Positions 22,814 through 34,560 of a DNA stretch of 64,000 nucleotides are shown piece after piece. The notes under the pieces were generated by a model. That model did no database searches, was not told the origin of the DNA, and saw only the letters and a list, made by a program, of their open reading frames with translations. Position 1 is the stretch's first letter; each line of letters opens with the position of its first letter. The DNA is from Eutypa lata (taxonomy: Eukaryota; Ascomycota; Sordariomycetes; Xylariales; Diatrypaceae): NCBI GenBank assembly GCA_022661535.1, contig JAKULF010000008.1, positions 1,612,001 to 1,676,000 of the forward strand, in the 5' to 3' direction. Position numbers and translations under genes: made by a program.

Positions 22814-23834
22814 TCATTCATCCCTCATAAGCCAGCTCCCATCCAACGTGCCGCCACTACCACCCAACTCCCCCAGCTCGCCCTGCCGCCGGGGCGTCCA
22901 GGCCTCGCGCGCCAAGCTGCGCCGCGCCACGTCGCAGTCCGTGTTGATGTCGGCGACGAGGGCCTCGAGCCCCGCGTAGTCGAGCTCCGGGCGGATGAAG
23001 CCGAGGATCAGCAGGCGCAGCGGCGCCCCGTAGAAGTCGGCCCCGAACTTCTGCAGGATGTGCACCTCGGCCGACCGCACGCTGTTCTTGTAGAACGGGT
23101 TGTAGCCTATCGACATCACCATCGGGTAGACGTGCCATTTTCTTCTGCTACTACTGCTGCTACTATTGCTACCACCGGGGTTATGCTGATCTTGCTCTTG
23201 TGTTGTTGTTGATGCTGGTGGAGGATCTGATGATGCGGTGGTTTGTTGTGTAGGTTTGGGTTCGGGTTGGGGTTGCGACTTGGAGTTGGAATTGGAATTG
23301 GAATCGGACGTGGTAGAATTGGCTGTTGCGGTATTCTTGTTGTTGGAGTGATAGGCATAGTCTGGATGTGTAGGGGGTAACGCAAGGGAGGCATAGCCGA
23401 AGTAGACGCCGGTTTTCACGGACTCGATCCACGGCGTCGCGGCGACGTCAACGGGGAGGTTCGCGGTCGGGATCCCGAGCTGTTTGGTTCATTCAAGGTT
23501 AGTAAGCTTTGACGCAAGGTAGACTCAAATCAAAATCTACAAAGGGGAAACAAGCCTGCGTTTACGCATCTGTTCGCACGCCTCTGCATATGTGCTTGCT
23601 TATACATAGCACTAGATATAAGACAGACAGGTATAATATATATATATGACAGAGACAAGGCGGGATGTAATATTTAAAATAAAATAAAAATGAACAACGA
23701 ACCTCCTTAGATCCCCGCCCGAACCCGGAAATCACCTCGCCTTCCATGTGCAGCGGATACGGCGGCTCGGGTCCCGAGTCGGGACACACGATCTCCGGGC
23801 GCTGGCGCGACGGCGCGGGCGTTGCTGTCGACAT
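22814..23834 (-). CDS. Riboflavin kinase (flavokinase), Fmn1-like
   Basis: Phosphorylates riboflavin to FMN with ATP, the step before FAD synthesis. Two exons, 23703-23834 and 22814-23479, give 265 residues. The intron (223 nt) has a GTTCGT donor and a CAG acceptor. Exon 1 ends in GEVISGFGRGSKE and joins LGIPTANLPVDV to make the flavokinase phosphate/riboflavin-binding segment. Later come KTGVYFGYASL, YPMVMSIGYNPFYKNSVRSA and FYGAPLRLLILGFIRPELDY, all standard for the family. Between the ASLALPP segment and WHVYPMV there is an inserted low-complexity stretch of about 80 residues, rich in Ser, Asn, Gln, Pro and Thr. Most fungal orthologues have a short link there. The C-terminus is Gly-rich. 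Confidence 0.93.
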
Positions 23835-25726
23835 ATTATGGTAGATTCGCTGTGCTGTGTTGATATCTCTAAATGGTTGCGCAAAGGGGTGGTGGTGGGC
23901 TGCGGGGTAGGTAGGTAGGTTGGATTGGATGCGATCGCGGACGGTGTTTGAAATTGCTGAGAACTATTATAGTACTCTTCTTCTATTGCTATATTCTATT
24001 CAATGGCAAATCGTAAACGCTGCGGTCACAGTACAGCTAGAAATTGGGCGTCGTTACTAATAAGGAGATGTTTCGCAGCGTGTTTACATATAATATATAC
24101 CTAGATATGGAGGTAGATCTATGTAAGCAATGAGTGCTATTCCGACCTCAACTTAGGTAATGAATGTCCAGTCATGACGCCTTTAGAAACTTCCATAGTA
24201 ATCGATTGGTAGTGGGGTTAAATAACGTTGTGGGCTTATCTAAAGTAGGTATATCATAGTGGAGTAACATGAAGTCTTTCAGGGGGGCGATCCCAAAACA
24301 GATCTCATCGTCCCGGTTGTTCATCTCGTGTAAAAAGTCCCACTCATTCTATAACTTTAAATCAACTAACTTCGATATCAACCATCGTCAATCAACTCAC
24401 AGCGCAGTACGCATGAGCCGATATTCTCATAGAATACCCTTCAACTAGTTTCTACAATTACTCGGTCGTTTGATAAGTCTACATGGATTTTCTTGCCAAG
24501 ACGAGCCAGGCTAGGCGCATGCATATGTTGATTGATCCTGTTGATTGTATTGGTAAGGTCAAAAGATCACACGATTTAGATCGTTATCCACTGCTACAGA
24601 TACGCTCGGATGAAAAGCTACTGATTATTTACGTCACGGGAAAGGTAGCTATCTCCGTTTCAACTTTGTTGGCTAGATGGCATGTTTGCTGAACATTGTG
24701 CAAATCATATGTTAGAATATATCATATTAAGATTCACATGAGGAATGTTTCCCTAGACGCACCCCAGTATCCCATTTCAGGTTATATTTATTTCGGCGGT
24801 CCGATCAAGGATATATATCGCCCTAGTTTGCCCCCTACATTAGTAATAAGATCAAACTCTAAACCATATAGACCCAGTAGACAAAGCATAAGAACTACTC
24901 AAGTAAAGGTTCCTAATAGTACCAGGGCGTATTAAAGGCTATATGTATACCACCTCAGCATCGTGCTCAAGGTTACTAATCTGCTACATGATTCTTCGTG
25001 ATATATTTGTTATTACAGACTAGTAGGTTATGGTTGAAAATATCAATTTAAAGAGAAGAAGCCAAGCTGCAAGCAACAGGCTTCAGAAACGTACATATAG
25101 ACAGGCGGAGTATGGATCTTAGAGATCCTATTTGTGTGAATCCCTTCCTATTGTTCCGACCACCTATAGGGGCAATACCGAGGATGGATCGTAACATCTA
25201 CATATATACTTCATCATCTCCGACCCGAACAAGGAACTTACAGCATTTATAAATATAACTATAGTTTCATCAATAAAGCATGGAAAATCCGGCTTGGGAT
25301 TTGCTTCTGGATTTTATGTGTCACAATATCAGATCCTGGAAACCTCTGGGCGTCCATTCCAGGGGCCATGACCATTGTGTTATGCTTCGGGCTAATCAAA
25401 TCACGAAGTATTATTACAATAATTTTGATGATAGGACGAACTCTATAACCTCCTTGAGCGCTTTGATGAATTAACCCTAACTTTCTACAATCCGCTATTG
25501 GAGCATGTTCTATCTCCGAGTAAGCTTATATCAAGATACCCGTCTATATAAAGAACTTCATATGCCCGAAACCACCCTTACTCTCCTCTCATTTATTTCT
25601 TCATCTGCTCTTTGCCTATACCAACTTTCCACCCTATAGCTCCAACTTCAATTCTGATATTACAGAAACCATACTATATTCATTCCTATCTATCTGTCAC
25701 ATCTGGCTTTCACATCTAGATTTTAT
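23835..25726. other. Intergenic, divergent between riboflavin kinase and orphan gene
   Basis: 1.9 kb, AT-rich, with a GTAGGTAGGTAGG tract at 23915-23931. Short frames at 24483-24935 and 25280-25474 lack coding features. The segment just before 25727 is pyrimidine-rich, as expected for a fungal leader. Confidence 0.65.
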
Positions 25727-26671
25727 ATGGTACTTATTTTCTCTTCACTCCTAATTACATTCTCATTGTCTACATTCATCATGGCTTTAAGTTGGAGACC
25801 AACCACAGTCCAATTCAAGAAGGACTGCCGAGACTATGAGTGGAAAGAAGGCGAGATCGCATTTCTAAAGGACCACACCGAGTTCAGCTTCAGTGACTCC
25901 GATAACCTTATCAAGCCTGGACAACTACAAAGGGGAGCAACTAAGCATCCCGTCATTATCCTCAAACGGCACTCGCCCAACTCTACATACGTGCTCGTCA
26001 CCCCCGTCTCCGCCTATGGATCTGGCCCAGACAACAAATTCCTCCCACCTTGGAAGCAGCGCAGACATCAGTTCAGAGCGACCGACGACTTCCGCGCCTT
26101 TTCTGGCAGCGAACGACCGACGAACCAGCGCCCTGATCTTTTCCTAGAGGCAGGTTCCATGCCCAAGCCCAGAGTCAGCTGGGTTAACGTACAGAACGTC
26201 TATCTTGTTCCCATCAGGACACTGAAATTTTTCGATAAGACCGAAAAGGTCCTCTGCGTGAACAAGGCCAGCTTAGCCGACCTACGCCAACACGCCTTGG
26301 AGAATAACACCACGGCGAGACGCCTTCTTGACGACCCACGGCTCAGGCTCAAGACGAGCACGCCCAACGACACTGATTTGCCATCGCTACGCCGGAAACC
26401 TCGGAGCTTCCTCAGTCACAACAAAAATATAAGACTTGCGCCCCCTATGGCTAGCTACAACAAGCGCTCTGGCTCTTCTACTTCGCCAAAACCAAGTACT
26501 TCGACCACGTTCTCATCAGCCACTTCGCTAAAGAGCACCCCAACAACAACACTACCTTGCTCAACTTCAAGGACACCGGCTTCAAACATACCAGCTCCAA
26601 ATATTCCGGCGTCAAAGACCTCAGCAGTCGTACCTGGTAAGCCTGTTTCCTGGGCGGCCGCCTGCGCTTAA
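25727..26671 (+). CDS. Orphan protein with MazF/PemK-like (SH3-barrel) layout and Ser/Thr/Pro tail
   Basis: Single-exon frame of 314 residues. If translation begins at the second Met (25781), it is 296 residues starting MALSWRPTTVQFKKDC. The first 18 residues are hydrophobic and could be a signal or simply leader. The order of motifs resembles the MazF/PemK/Kid fold: WKEGEIAFLKD, then RGATKHPVIILKRH, YVLVTPVSAYG, and after a variable insert SWVNVQNVYLVPIRTLKFF. That is a Gly-Glu-Ile entry strand, an HPV-I-L strand, a strand ending in Thr-Pro, and a V-x-L/V-x-P-I strand before a helix. Residues from about 215 are disordered and Ser/Thr/Pro-rich with repeated APN/SNIPA units. I do not see the whole catalytic set of the bacterial RNases, so an RNase activity is not claimed. 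The gene is alone at the edge of an AT-rich desert. The reading frame and codon use look genuine. The fold assignment is inference. Confidence 0.6.
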   Translation: MVLIFSSLLITFSLSTFIMALSWRPTTVQFKKDCRDYEWKEGEIAFLKDHTEFSFSDSDNLIKPGQLQRGATKHPVIILKRHSPNSTYVLVTPVSAYGSGPDNKFLPPWKQRRHQFRATDDFRAFSGSERPTNQRPDLFLEAGSMPKPRVSWVNVQNVYLVPIRTLKFFDKTEKVLCVNKASLADLRQHALENNTTARRLLDDPRLRLKTSTPNDTDLPSLRRKPRSFLSHNKNIRLAPPMASYNKRSGSSTSPKPSTSTTFSSATSLKSTPTTTLPCSTSRTPASNIPAPNIPASKTSAVVPGKPVSWAAACA

Positions 26672-29600
26672 TTCAGCTTCGAAGCGGGCTGCGGATCATG
26701 TTGCACACCTGGTGCTTAGGCTGTGCGAAGTCACCGGTGTTTCTTTCACTCTTTCGCATTTCCGGTTCTGGTGTCGCTCACCCGCAATGACCGGCAACCA
26801 ACCGCGGGAAAAGATATACACCTAGGCATCAACCAATATGACACAAAATATACAACTATAACATACACACACGACATACAATATGCAACATGTGTGTCAT
26901 TTAAGAGCGGAATAGCAGAGATGAATATCATCACCGATGGAGAAGGTCTATCAGATATGTTTGCATTTGAACACATGGGACAGAAGCGAATAAGAGAGGC
27001 ATATGAGGGATATGTATGAAATGGCTTTGATGTTAGTACAATGGACATCGAGGGGGGAATCATTAACTACATATGTACTTATATACTATTCAACGGACAG
27101 GAGGGGGGGTGATAATCACCCCTGGGTATGTGGCGGGCCTCCAATTCAATACAGCGTTTTGAATAACCTATCTTGCCCCTTCCTCATTTGACTTATACTT
27201 AGGCTGTGTATACATTAACATCTATTTAAGTCACGACCTCAAAGAATGGTTTATAAACCAAGACTATCTACACACTCTAGTACGCAACATGCCACCTTAA
27301 TCAAAGTTGAACCACGCTTGCATTCCTGCCCCTCCCAGAGTTAATGCAGTATAGATAAATAATTTCTAGGTGGAATGTCTGAAGTTTTAACGGACTGAGG
27401 GTTATAGCATGTTGGTTGAGCTTGGTAACGGTTTAGCTACGTGAAGTTGCATTCTTGTCTTTAAGAATAACTGTACTCGTATAATATTGGATGCTGTAGA
27501 TGTCATTATATCTCACCACAATCAATTCTTTTTTCCTTTGTTCATGATAATATATGACTGTATATGCAAGTACATCAAATAAAAGTACAAGATGCTGTGA
27601 AATCTTAATAGATATACTCTATTGCCAATTTATAAAAGTAAGACGAAGCATTCGGAAGTTATAGTATAACTAGCTATATTTACCATCACTTAACAGAGCT
27701 AATAAATATTTGGGAAAGTATGCCTACAAATTTGACCTTTCCATTCATCTTATGAAAACTCCAAGAATCAAACACATTGGTTAATCAGGTATTGAAGAGA
27801 CCTAGGGTTATATATTCAACCAATGCTCCAGAGATATCGGTAAACCTGTCTCAACTTACTACTATAATAGGATAAGGATAGTCTCTCGTATCGCAGGAAT
27901 ACATACCATGTCAGTCTGTTCAAAAGGTAGCTAACATCTAAGAATCTAAGAATTCCATATATCTTATTATTCATAACTCTACTGGAAAGAAACTATTACG
28001 TCCGTAGTAATATGCCTAAATCAAAAAAGATTTTCATGGCTAAATGGACATTAACTACCTAGTTAATGCGTGAAATGGCAGAGATATTTTAAACGGAATC
28101 ACGTGGTCTACTTATACCTCTAGGGAGCTAGCACTAAGGAATGGAGGGGCACTTTTCGGGTCCCACAGCCTCGTGAATGAGATGTAGAAGAGCCACGAGG
28201 GCAGGATACGAATTCCTATTGGTTCTATCAACACAAGATCGCCAAGAAAGACAACCAGTATTACGTACCTAGCCTCTAGTATCTTTCTTCTTCGGTCCTC
28301 CTATTCCCTACTGTCAGGGCTAAAAGAAACCTTCACGATGCAGTGGTTCAGCCTCATTTACATCACACTTGAATGAGTTGTTACCGCTAGAATATTCGTC
28401 ATTATTTATGCGGAAACCCTGATGAACGAATTGAAAAGCGCCCTAAAATTCATATATCTAATTATACTTAGCTATGATTCTATACTGTTAAGAGCAGAAT
28501 ATGCTACATACCTAGGTACTTAGCTAACAATACCTCTATTTTGAGCTCTGAGCGCTATTGCTAATCGCGAATTTGGCCGTTTCCCCTCCCACTTAAGTGA
28601 CCTAACTAGAACCCCACCTAAGCCTGGAACTTCAGTGGAGTATGTTCTGCAAGTCAATTTTGGACCTAACCTCAAGCTTCTCACACCCCTACATAACTAA
28701 GTACCTACATATACTACCTCTACCAGCTCTACCTCTACGTAGTCCTATACAATCTAACCTTGGTTGTTAGACTACCCGGGTAAGACATATTTCGAAAGTT
28801 ATCCAGCAATATTGATCAAGTCTAAGCTCTTTCCCTTTATGATTGATTCTTCTACCTTTTCCGGACGTGTCCGTTGATCATTCTTGGGCCCTTGAAGTCA
28901 ACCCCCGTTTTAGCTACGATAAACTTTATTCGTGACGAATAACCATCTCACGTGCATCATTGACCCTATCCAAGCCTCAAACACCCAGGATCGGAACAAT
29001 CCGCCTATCAATTGGCCTATTATATCTTTACGCATCCTATTACAGCAGTTTCGTTTGACCAGTTGATCACTTCTTACGGTGGTGGAAGCTGCGCAGCGAT
29101 AGTTCTCGTTGTCTCGCATGTGAAAAGATCTCTCATCTTTCCCTTGTATGGTAAGTAAAGTCTCCTTTCCGTCCCGTCAATTAGACTCACCCTTATTTCC
29201 ACAAATCGACCTCCAAATACATTAAACCTTAAGATCTGCTCAGTATAATCTGGAACATGATCTCATAATCCCCATCCTTGAAGGACAATGTCCATTGGTT
29301 CTACAAAGAAAGCCGCGCTGTTAGCTGCATGGAGCACAGATGCCGTTCGTCTGATTGCATACACAATGTTGCTTGATGCAAGACACAACCTTCACCCTAG
29401 ATACTACTCTACCTATCCTATTACTACCACATGTTTTATGACGTTCCCTTCCCCAGTCTGACCCCCACCTAATGGATTTATGAGTGACATGCTTGTCTTT
29501 CTTTCTAAGTGTAATATAAGCATATACATGCAGCATCATCTTACCTAACATCTCATTAGGTCGAAACAAGGACCTTCAGGAGCACTCTTCACTTTCTGAT

Positions 29601-30220
29601 TATACGTGGAAACTGTCCTGGAAGTTATCTTGCTCCTAGCGCCAAGTTCATATTCAGGAGGTATGCTTCATTGTATTGATCAGGCACACACTCTGCACCT
29701 TCGTATATCGAGCCTAACATACGTATTGTTCAGTGTTAGGTAGTCATCTGACCATTTCCTGGTAACCAACATCGGGCTCTTACGGACCAGTATATACCTC
29801 CTAGGTAGACAGGAGGTATACGCACATTCCTACCGCTGGGATACCCCTTCTGGCAGCCCGCCTTTGTCACTCATGCAAGCTGTGCTTATTAACATACCTT
29901 GAGTCCACACCAAGTCCCCACGTGTCTTGTGGGCGGGAGTACACACTCACTCGCTCTCCCAACTAAGCACCATTTTTGACATTGAACCGAAGATGATCAT
30001 CTGACATAGACTGCCGTTCCCGACTCGCGGCCTAACCCTGTACCCCGCGGTTTCCAGTACACCCATAACTGTTTCGGCACGTGTACTACTACGTTTAGTA
30101 ATACAGTTGCAGCAGGTGGCCGAGGTCTTTGTAACTCCAATAATATCTATTAGCAGCCCTCGAAGTCTTTCCAGTAGCTAGCAGTCTCTCCAGGCTTGCT
30201 GCTGGCGCCTTCGCCACATA
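26672..30220. other. 3.5-kb AT-rich desert
   Basis: No gene supported. It is AT-rich, with many stops in all frames. A 9-bp inverted repeat lies at 29793-29820. The last 300 bases, which are pyrimidine-rich, are likely the leader of the NUC-2 gene. Confidence 0.65.
29793..29820. repeat. Inverted repeat TATACCTCC / GGAGGTATA
   Basis: Two perfect 9-base arms separated by 10 bases, lying about 400 bases upstream of the NUC-2 start. It could be a dyad for a dimeric regulator or chance. Confidence 0.6.
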
Positions 30221-33200
30221 ATGTGAGTTCACTACACTACAAACTCGGCTCTAACTGATATTCATATCGCCTTATGCACACTCTTTCTTGGCAGGCAGTG
30301 CTGATTTCTCGTCAGGAAATTCGGTAAGCAAATACAAAAGCGCCAGCTTGAAGTTCCAGAGTATGCCGCCAGCTTCGTCAATTACAAGGCGCTCAAAAAA
30401 GTCAGTCTCAATAATAGTCTCTTAAACCCATCCCCACCGTTATCCAAAGGGTTAATTACTAACATCGATCGAACAGCTCATCAAAAAGCTTGCTGCTACT
30501 CCGGTTCTAAGCGCTCAAGCCGACCCGTATCACCCTCCTGTTCCCTTGGATGCCCAGGCCGCTTTGCAAGCAAACAAAGCCAAATTCTTCTTCCAATTGG
30601 TAAGCTTACTAGCAACCCCCCGAAGAATGTATGTGCTCAACTAGAATGCTAACGCTACACAGGAACGTGAATTAGAGAAAGTCAACGTCTTCTATCTACA
30701 GAAGGAAGCTGAGGTAAGTAGACTGAAATGGGTGCTAACAACGTTTTGTCCCCCATTAGTCGGTACACTGACATATGGATCAGCTCAAGATTCGTCTCAA
30801 AACCTTAATTGATAAGAAAAGAGTCTTGCGATCTCGACAAGGCACTTCTAGACGTTCTGCTAAATTCACCACGTTAGAAGAAGGCTTTCAACAGTTCGCC
30901 AATGACCTGAATAAGCTCCAGCAGTTCATCGAGATCAATGGGACAGCTTTCTCCAAAATCCTCAAGAAATGGGACAAGACGTCCAAGTCGAAGACGAAGG
31001 AGTTGTATCTCTCACGTGCTGTTGAGGTACAGCCGTTCTTCAATGCGACCGTCATTAGCGAGCTTTCAGACCAGGCAACAACCAGCTTACAAGAGCTAGG
31101 GGCTTGGGCAGATGGCGACCATGTACCTTTCGAAGGTCGGACGGAGCATATAGTGAGCAGTCAGCATCTACTCGGAACCGCCGAGAGCGATGCTGATACC
31201 TTGCTCCTCGATACTGCCATCACGGGCAACTTGGAATCCTTGAGGGACCTGCTCATACGTATGCAAGCTACATCAAACTCAACACCAAGTATGGATATCC
31301 CTCTTATGGAAAGGGTGACTCGAACTTTCCTTGCCGCGATACACGAGGCGCCCCAGGCATCCCTAGAAGTCTTATTAGAGACGGGTCTCGTCGATATCCA
31401 GTCAGAAGATGACATAAATGAGCGAAACTGTCTACATCAAGCTACAATATACGGTAACTCCTTCGTCTTGAGTGTCGGTCTCTCTGGTGGGGTTGCTGTA
31501 AACAGGACAGATGTGTACGGGCGAGTACCGTTGCATTATGCAAGCATGCATGGCCGGCTGGACATGCTCAACGCGCTCCTCGAAGGTATGAACCAAAAAC
31601 CACAGCAATAAGTACGTTGACTAATTCCATGATGAAGCTGATCGCTCAACTCTTGACTTAATTGACCATGACAATTTCACACCTCTTGTCCATGCAATCG
31701 TTCATGGGCATCTTGAATGCGTCCAGAGACTTCTCTCCATGTCATCTCGGCTTGACCCCGCCTCAGATTCAGACCACATACCCCTGAACCTCGCTTGTGA
31801 GCACGGATCTGTCGAGATTGTTGAGCTTCTCCTACAGCATGGTGCACAGATACTACCTGACGCTGAAGGATTATATCCCCAACATCTCGTCGCCAGATCA
31901 GGCCAGACACCTAAGCTCCTTCGCCTGCTGAAGCAATATGGTGCTGATCTGGATCAGGTTGACAAACTGTATGGATGGACCCCTTTGGTTCATGCTGCAA
32001 GTGAGGGTAACGTACCCTGTCTCCAAGAGCTCTTGAGTGTTGGAGCAGATCCTACCATCGTTGATGAGAAAGATCTTCCTGCCATGTATTATGCCGCATG
32101 GGAAGGGCATTTGACATGTATGCAGCTGCTCACACCATATCAAAATGGGAAAACAAAGAGCCCCTTGACTATGCAAGCAAGTACAATTCCGTTGGCACCC
32201 ATGGGTAGTGACGCCGCACCCGTACCAATGTCGCTTGACGCCGACGCTATTCCTGTTCTTGAACTACCTCCACCAATCATACCCTTACGACGATATGGCC
32301 ATAACTTCTTGGACACGAAGACTGTTGTCCTTATGAGTTTCGAAGGTCATGGCGAGCAACCGCTAGTATTCTTCCAGGACAGCAAGTATCCAGCCGCACG
32401 ACTCACTGTCTCATCTAAAACTTCTGATCTCATCCCGAAAAATATTATGCTACCTTTCCAGGAGGACACCCGCCTCGTGTCTTTCCAAGTTGATAACTTA
32501 GACTCGTTCACTCTCGACTTCGACGTCTTCCCGACTTACGGCGCGAAGGTGATAGCTAAGACGGTTGCTCTCCCTAGTACCTTTCGGGCGTCATTAAGTA
32601 GCTCTGGGAGGTGCTGTCTTCCCCTATTTGACCCTCGACTCCGTGCCATCGGCCAAATTACATTCAACACGCATGTAATAAAACCATTTCAAGGAGCACC
32701 CCTAGAAATAACAGATTTCGAAACCTATTGGAAGGCAACTAGCCAGTTCGATCAACAACCTAATATGTTTGTCACTGGCTCTAGCTTGTCTGGGGACTTT
32801 GTTCAGCTGTATATCCAGCATACGAGCGATAATATACCCGTCATATGGCCAGTATGGATGGCTAGTTGTGGGGGTATCGACATACCGGTTTCACGGTTGA
32901 CATATGCTCAATTCACTACGATAATGGCCCCTAATCCCAGCCGAGAGCACCTTAGCTCAATAGCTTCCCAGTCACTCGAGAATATTGCCGAAGTACACCG
33001 TGTGTTGAATTCTGCTGGCATTTCCTTGGAACATGCACTGGCATTACTACCATCTTCTATGCATGTCAACCTACAAGTTATATATCCGTCGGAGGAAGAA
33101 GAAACCCTATTGGGGCTGGGACCTACTTTGGATGTCAACAACGTTGTCGATGCCATACTGTCTGTGGTGTTCGATCACGCGAGACGTCAGCGGTCAGAAC

Positions 33201-33679
33201 GGGCACAAGCTCCTGAATCTGTTCGATCAGTCGTGTTCAGCTCTTACAACCCGATGCTCTGTTCAACTTTAAACTGGAAGCAACCCAATTTCCCCGTTTT
33301 CCTTTGCAATGACCTCGGCCAAGTAGAAGCTATGCCCGCGCCCAAGGTGATACAGATTAGCGGCCGGAGAACGTTGTCAGTCAAGGAAGCGGTAAGAATC
33401 GCGCAGAGCAACAACTTCATGGGATTGATATGTTGTTCTCGACTCTTGGTAAGTGCTCGACAGAGGGGTTAACCCAATTTGCGCGCTTTCACTAATATGT
33501 TTTCCCTATAGGACATGGTACCAGCTCTGGTCGACGCGATCAAGTCTCACGGATTAGCACTGGTGGTTGATAGGTCTGCAGAACCGGCTAGGGATTCCTT
33601 CCCTCGCATTCCTAAGGGAGTTGACGGGCTATTGAAGAATAATGGAGTGCTGCGCTTCAACGAGTCTATAGATGTTTAG
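30221..33679 (+). CDS. nuc-2: NUC-2/PHO81-type phosphate regulator (SPX, ankyrin repeats, GDPD-like domain)
   Basis: CDK-inhibitor-type sensor that activates the phosphate starvation response by restraining the PHO80/PHO85-like cyclin-kinase pair. Seven exons: 30221-30222, 30316-30400, 30477-30599, 30663-30713, 30784-31585, 31638-33448 and 33512-33679, giving 1013 residues. The first coding exon contributes only the bases AT. The G of the start codon comes from exon 2, producing MKFGKQIQKRQLEVPEYAAS, the hallmark N-terminus. The SPX domain covers about 1-200 (Lys cluster NYKALKKLIKKL, then ELEKVNVFYLQKEAE). Ankyrin repeats follow, for example GRVPLHYASMHGRLDML, FTPLVHAIVHGHLECV and GWTPLVHAASEGNVPCL. 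The C-terminal part (about 520-1013) is a GDPD-like domain (VLMSFEGHG, FTLDFDVFP). I see no intact HRG catalytic motif, consistent with a regulatory rather than enzymatic role. All junctions are GT..AG and in phase. Confidence 0.92.
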
Positions 33680-34224
33680 TTGGGTTGCATAACGAAAGCA
33701 GGATGCCATCGACAAAACTCAGGCGGGTGTTACTAGTCTGTCGAGGGAGGCTCTGGGCTAATGCAGAAAACGGGGAAATCCCGCCGCGTGATATAACAAC
33801 ATTGCCCCCTCAAATAGCGAAAATGAAAATGATCTATTGGTCCCCTGCAGAGGAGAAAGCAGTGAATAAGTAGTTTATGGGTGTCTAACCAAAAGAGGAT
33901 TATCTTATCAGATATTCGAGAATTAAGTCAATCGAGATCATGAGGTAGACCCTTCTACCTAGGAGAGGCCTTTAATGCAGCATCTAAAAATCTAGGCGTT
34001 AAGACTATATGGATAATTTCTAGGGGGGTTTATACTGTTCCCTCTGTGGCCACCTTCAGTGCTTCAAGTTACTCTTATATCAATTATATATATATAAGGG
34101 GGGGGGTTTGGGGAATAATTATCTTGGCTAGTAGGAGGAAAAGAAAACCCCCTTTCGAACAACTTCCCCCACACACCTCGCTACGATCGCTAAGACAACT
34201 GTAAAGAAGAAGCATTCGCTACCT
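33680..34224. other. Convergent intergenic region after nuc-2
   Basis: 545 bases with a TA run followed by a G-run at about 34086-34108. There is one short frame just after the nuc-2 stop, with no coding features. Confidence 0.65.
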
Positions 34225-34560
34225 CTAGATTGGAAGGTCACCGTGTTTGGCTCGGTAGCCTGCTATTCTAGATTCAAGTTCCTCCGTAGACATTTGGGGA
34301 TCCTTTTCCATTTCCGACATGACATACATTTTGATCGCAAACTCCGCGCGCGTCACGAACGTGGTGAGGACATCCGACCGCCCCTGGGGGCATGGGCACC
34401 GATCTGGGAGCTTACCGCAGACCACGCACCACTGGAAGAGGACTTGGTCCTGGGAGGAGGAGGAGGTGGTGTTGTTGTTGTTGTCGTTGTTGTTGATGTT
34501 GTGGTTTGTCTGGCTGTCCTGACCAGACCTTTTGATGATATACTTCTTCATTTTTTTCAT
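34225..34560 (-). CDS. Small Cys-rich hypothetical protein (111 aa)
   Basis: Begins MKKMKKYIIKRSGQDS, followed by an Asn-rich run encoded by a GTT microsatellite (34468-34500 on the plus strand). Then comes a compact Cys motif, CVVCGKLPDRCPC (C-x2-C-x6-C-x-C), and an alpha-helical C-terminus (VTRAEFAIKMYVMSEMEKDP, STEELESRIAGYRAKHG). The four cysteines could hold one zinc ion. The C-terminal half looks like conserved protein rather than random frame. I cannot name a family. It is convergent with nuc-2. Confidence 0.55.
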   Translation of the reverse strand: MKKMKKYIIKRSGQDSQTNHNINNNDNNNNTTSSSSQDQVLFQWCVVCGKLPDRCPCPQGRSDVLTTFVTRAEFAIKMYVMSEMEKDPQMSTEELESRIAGYRAKHGDLPI

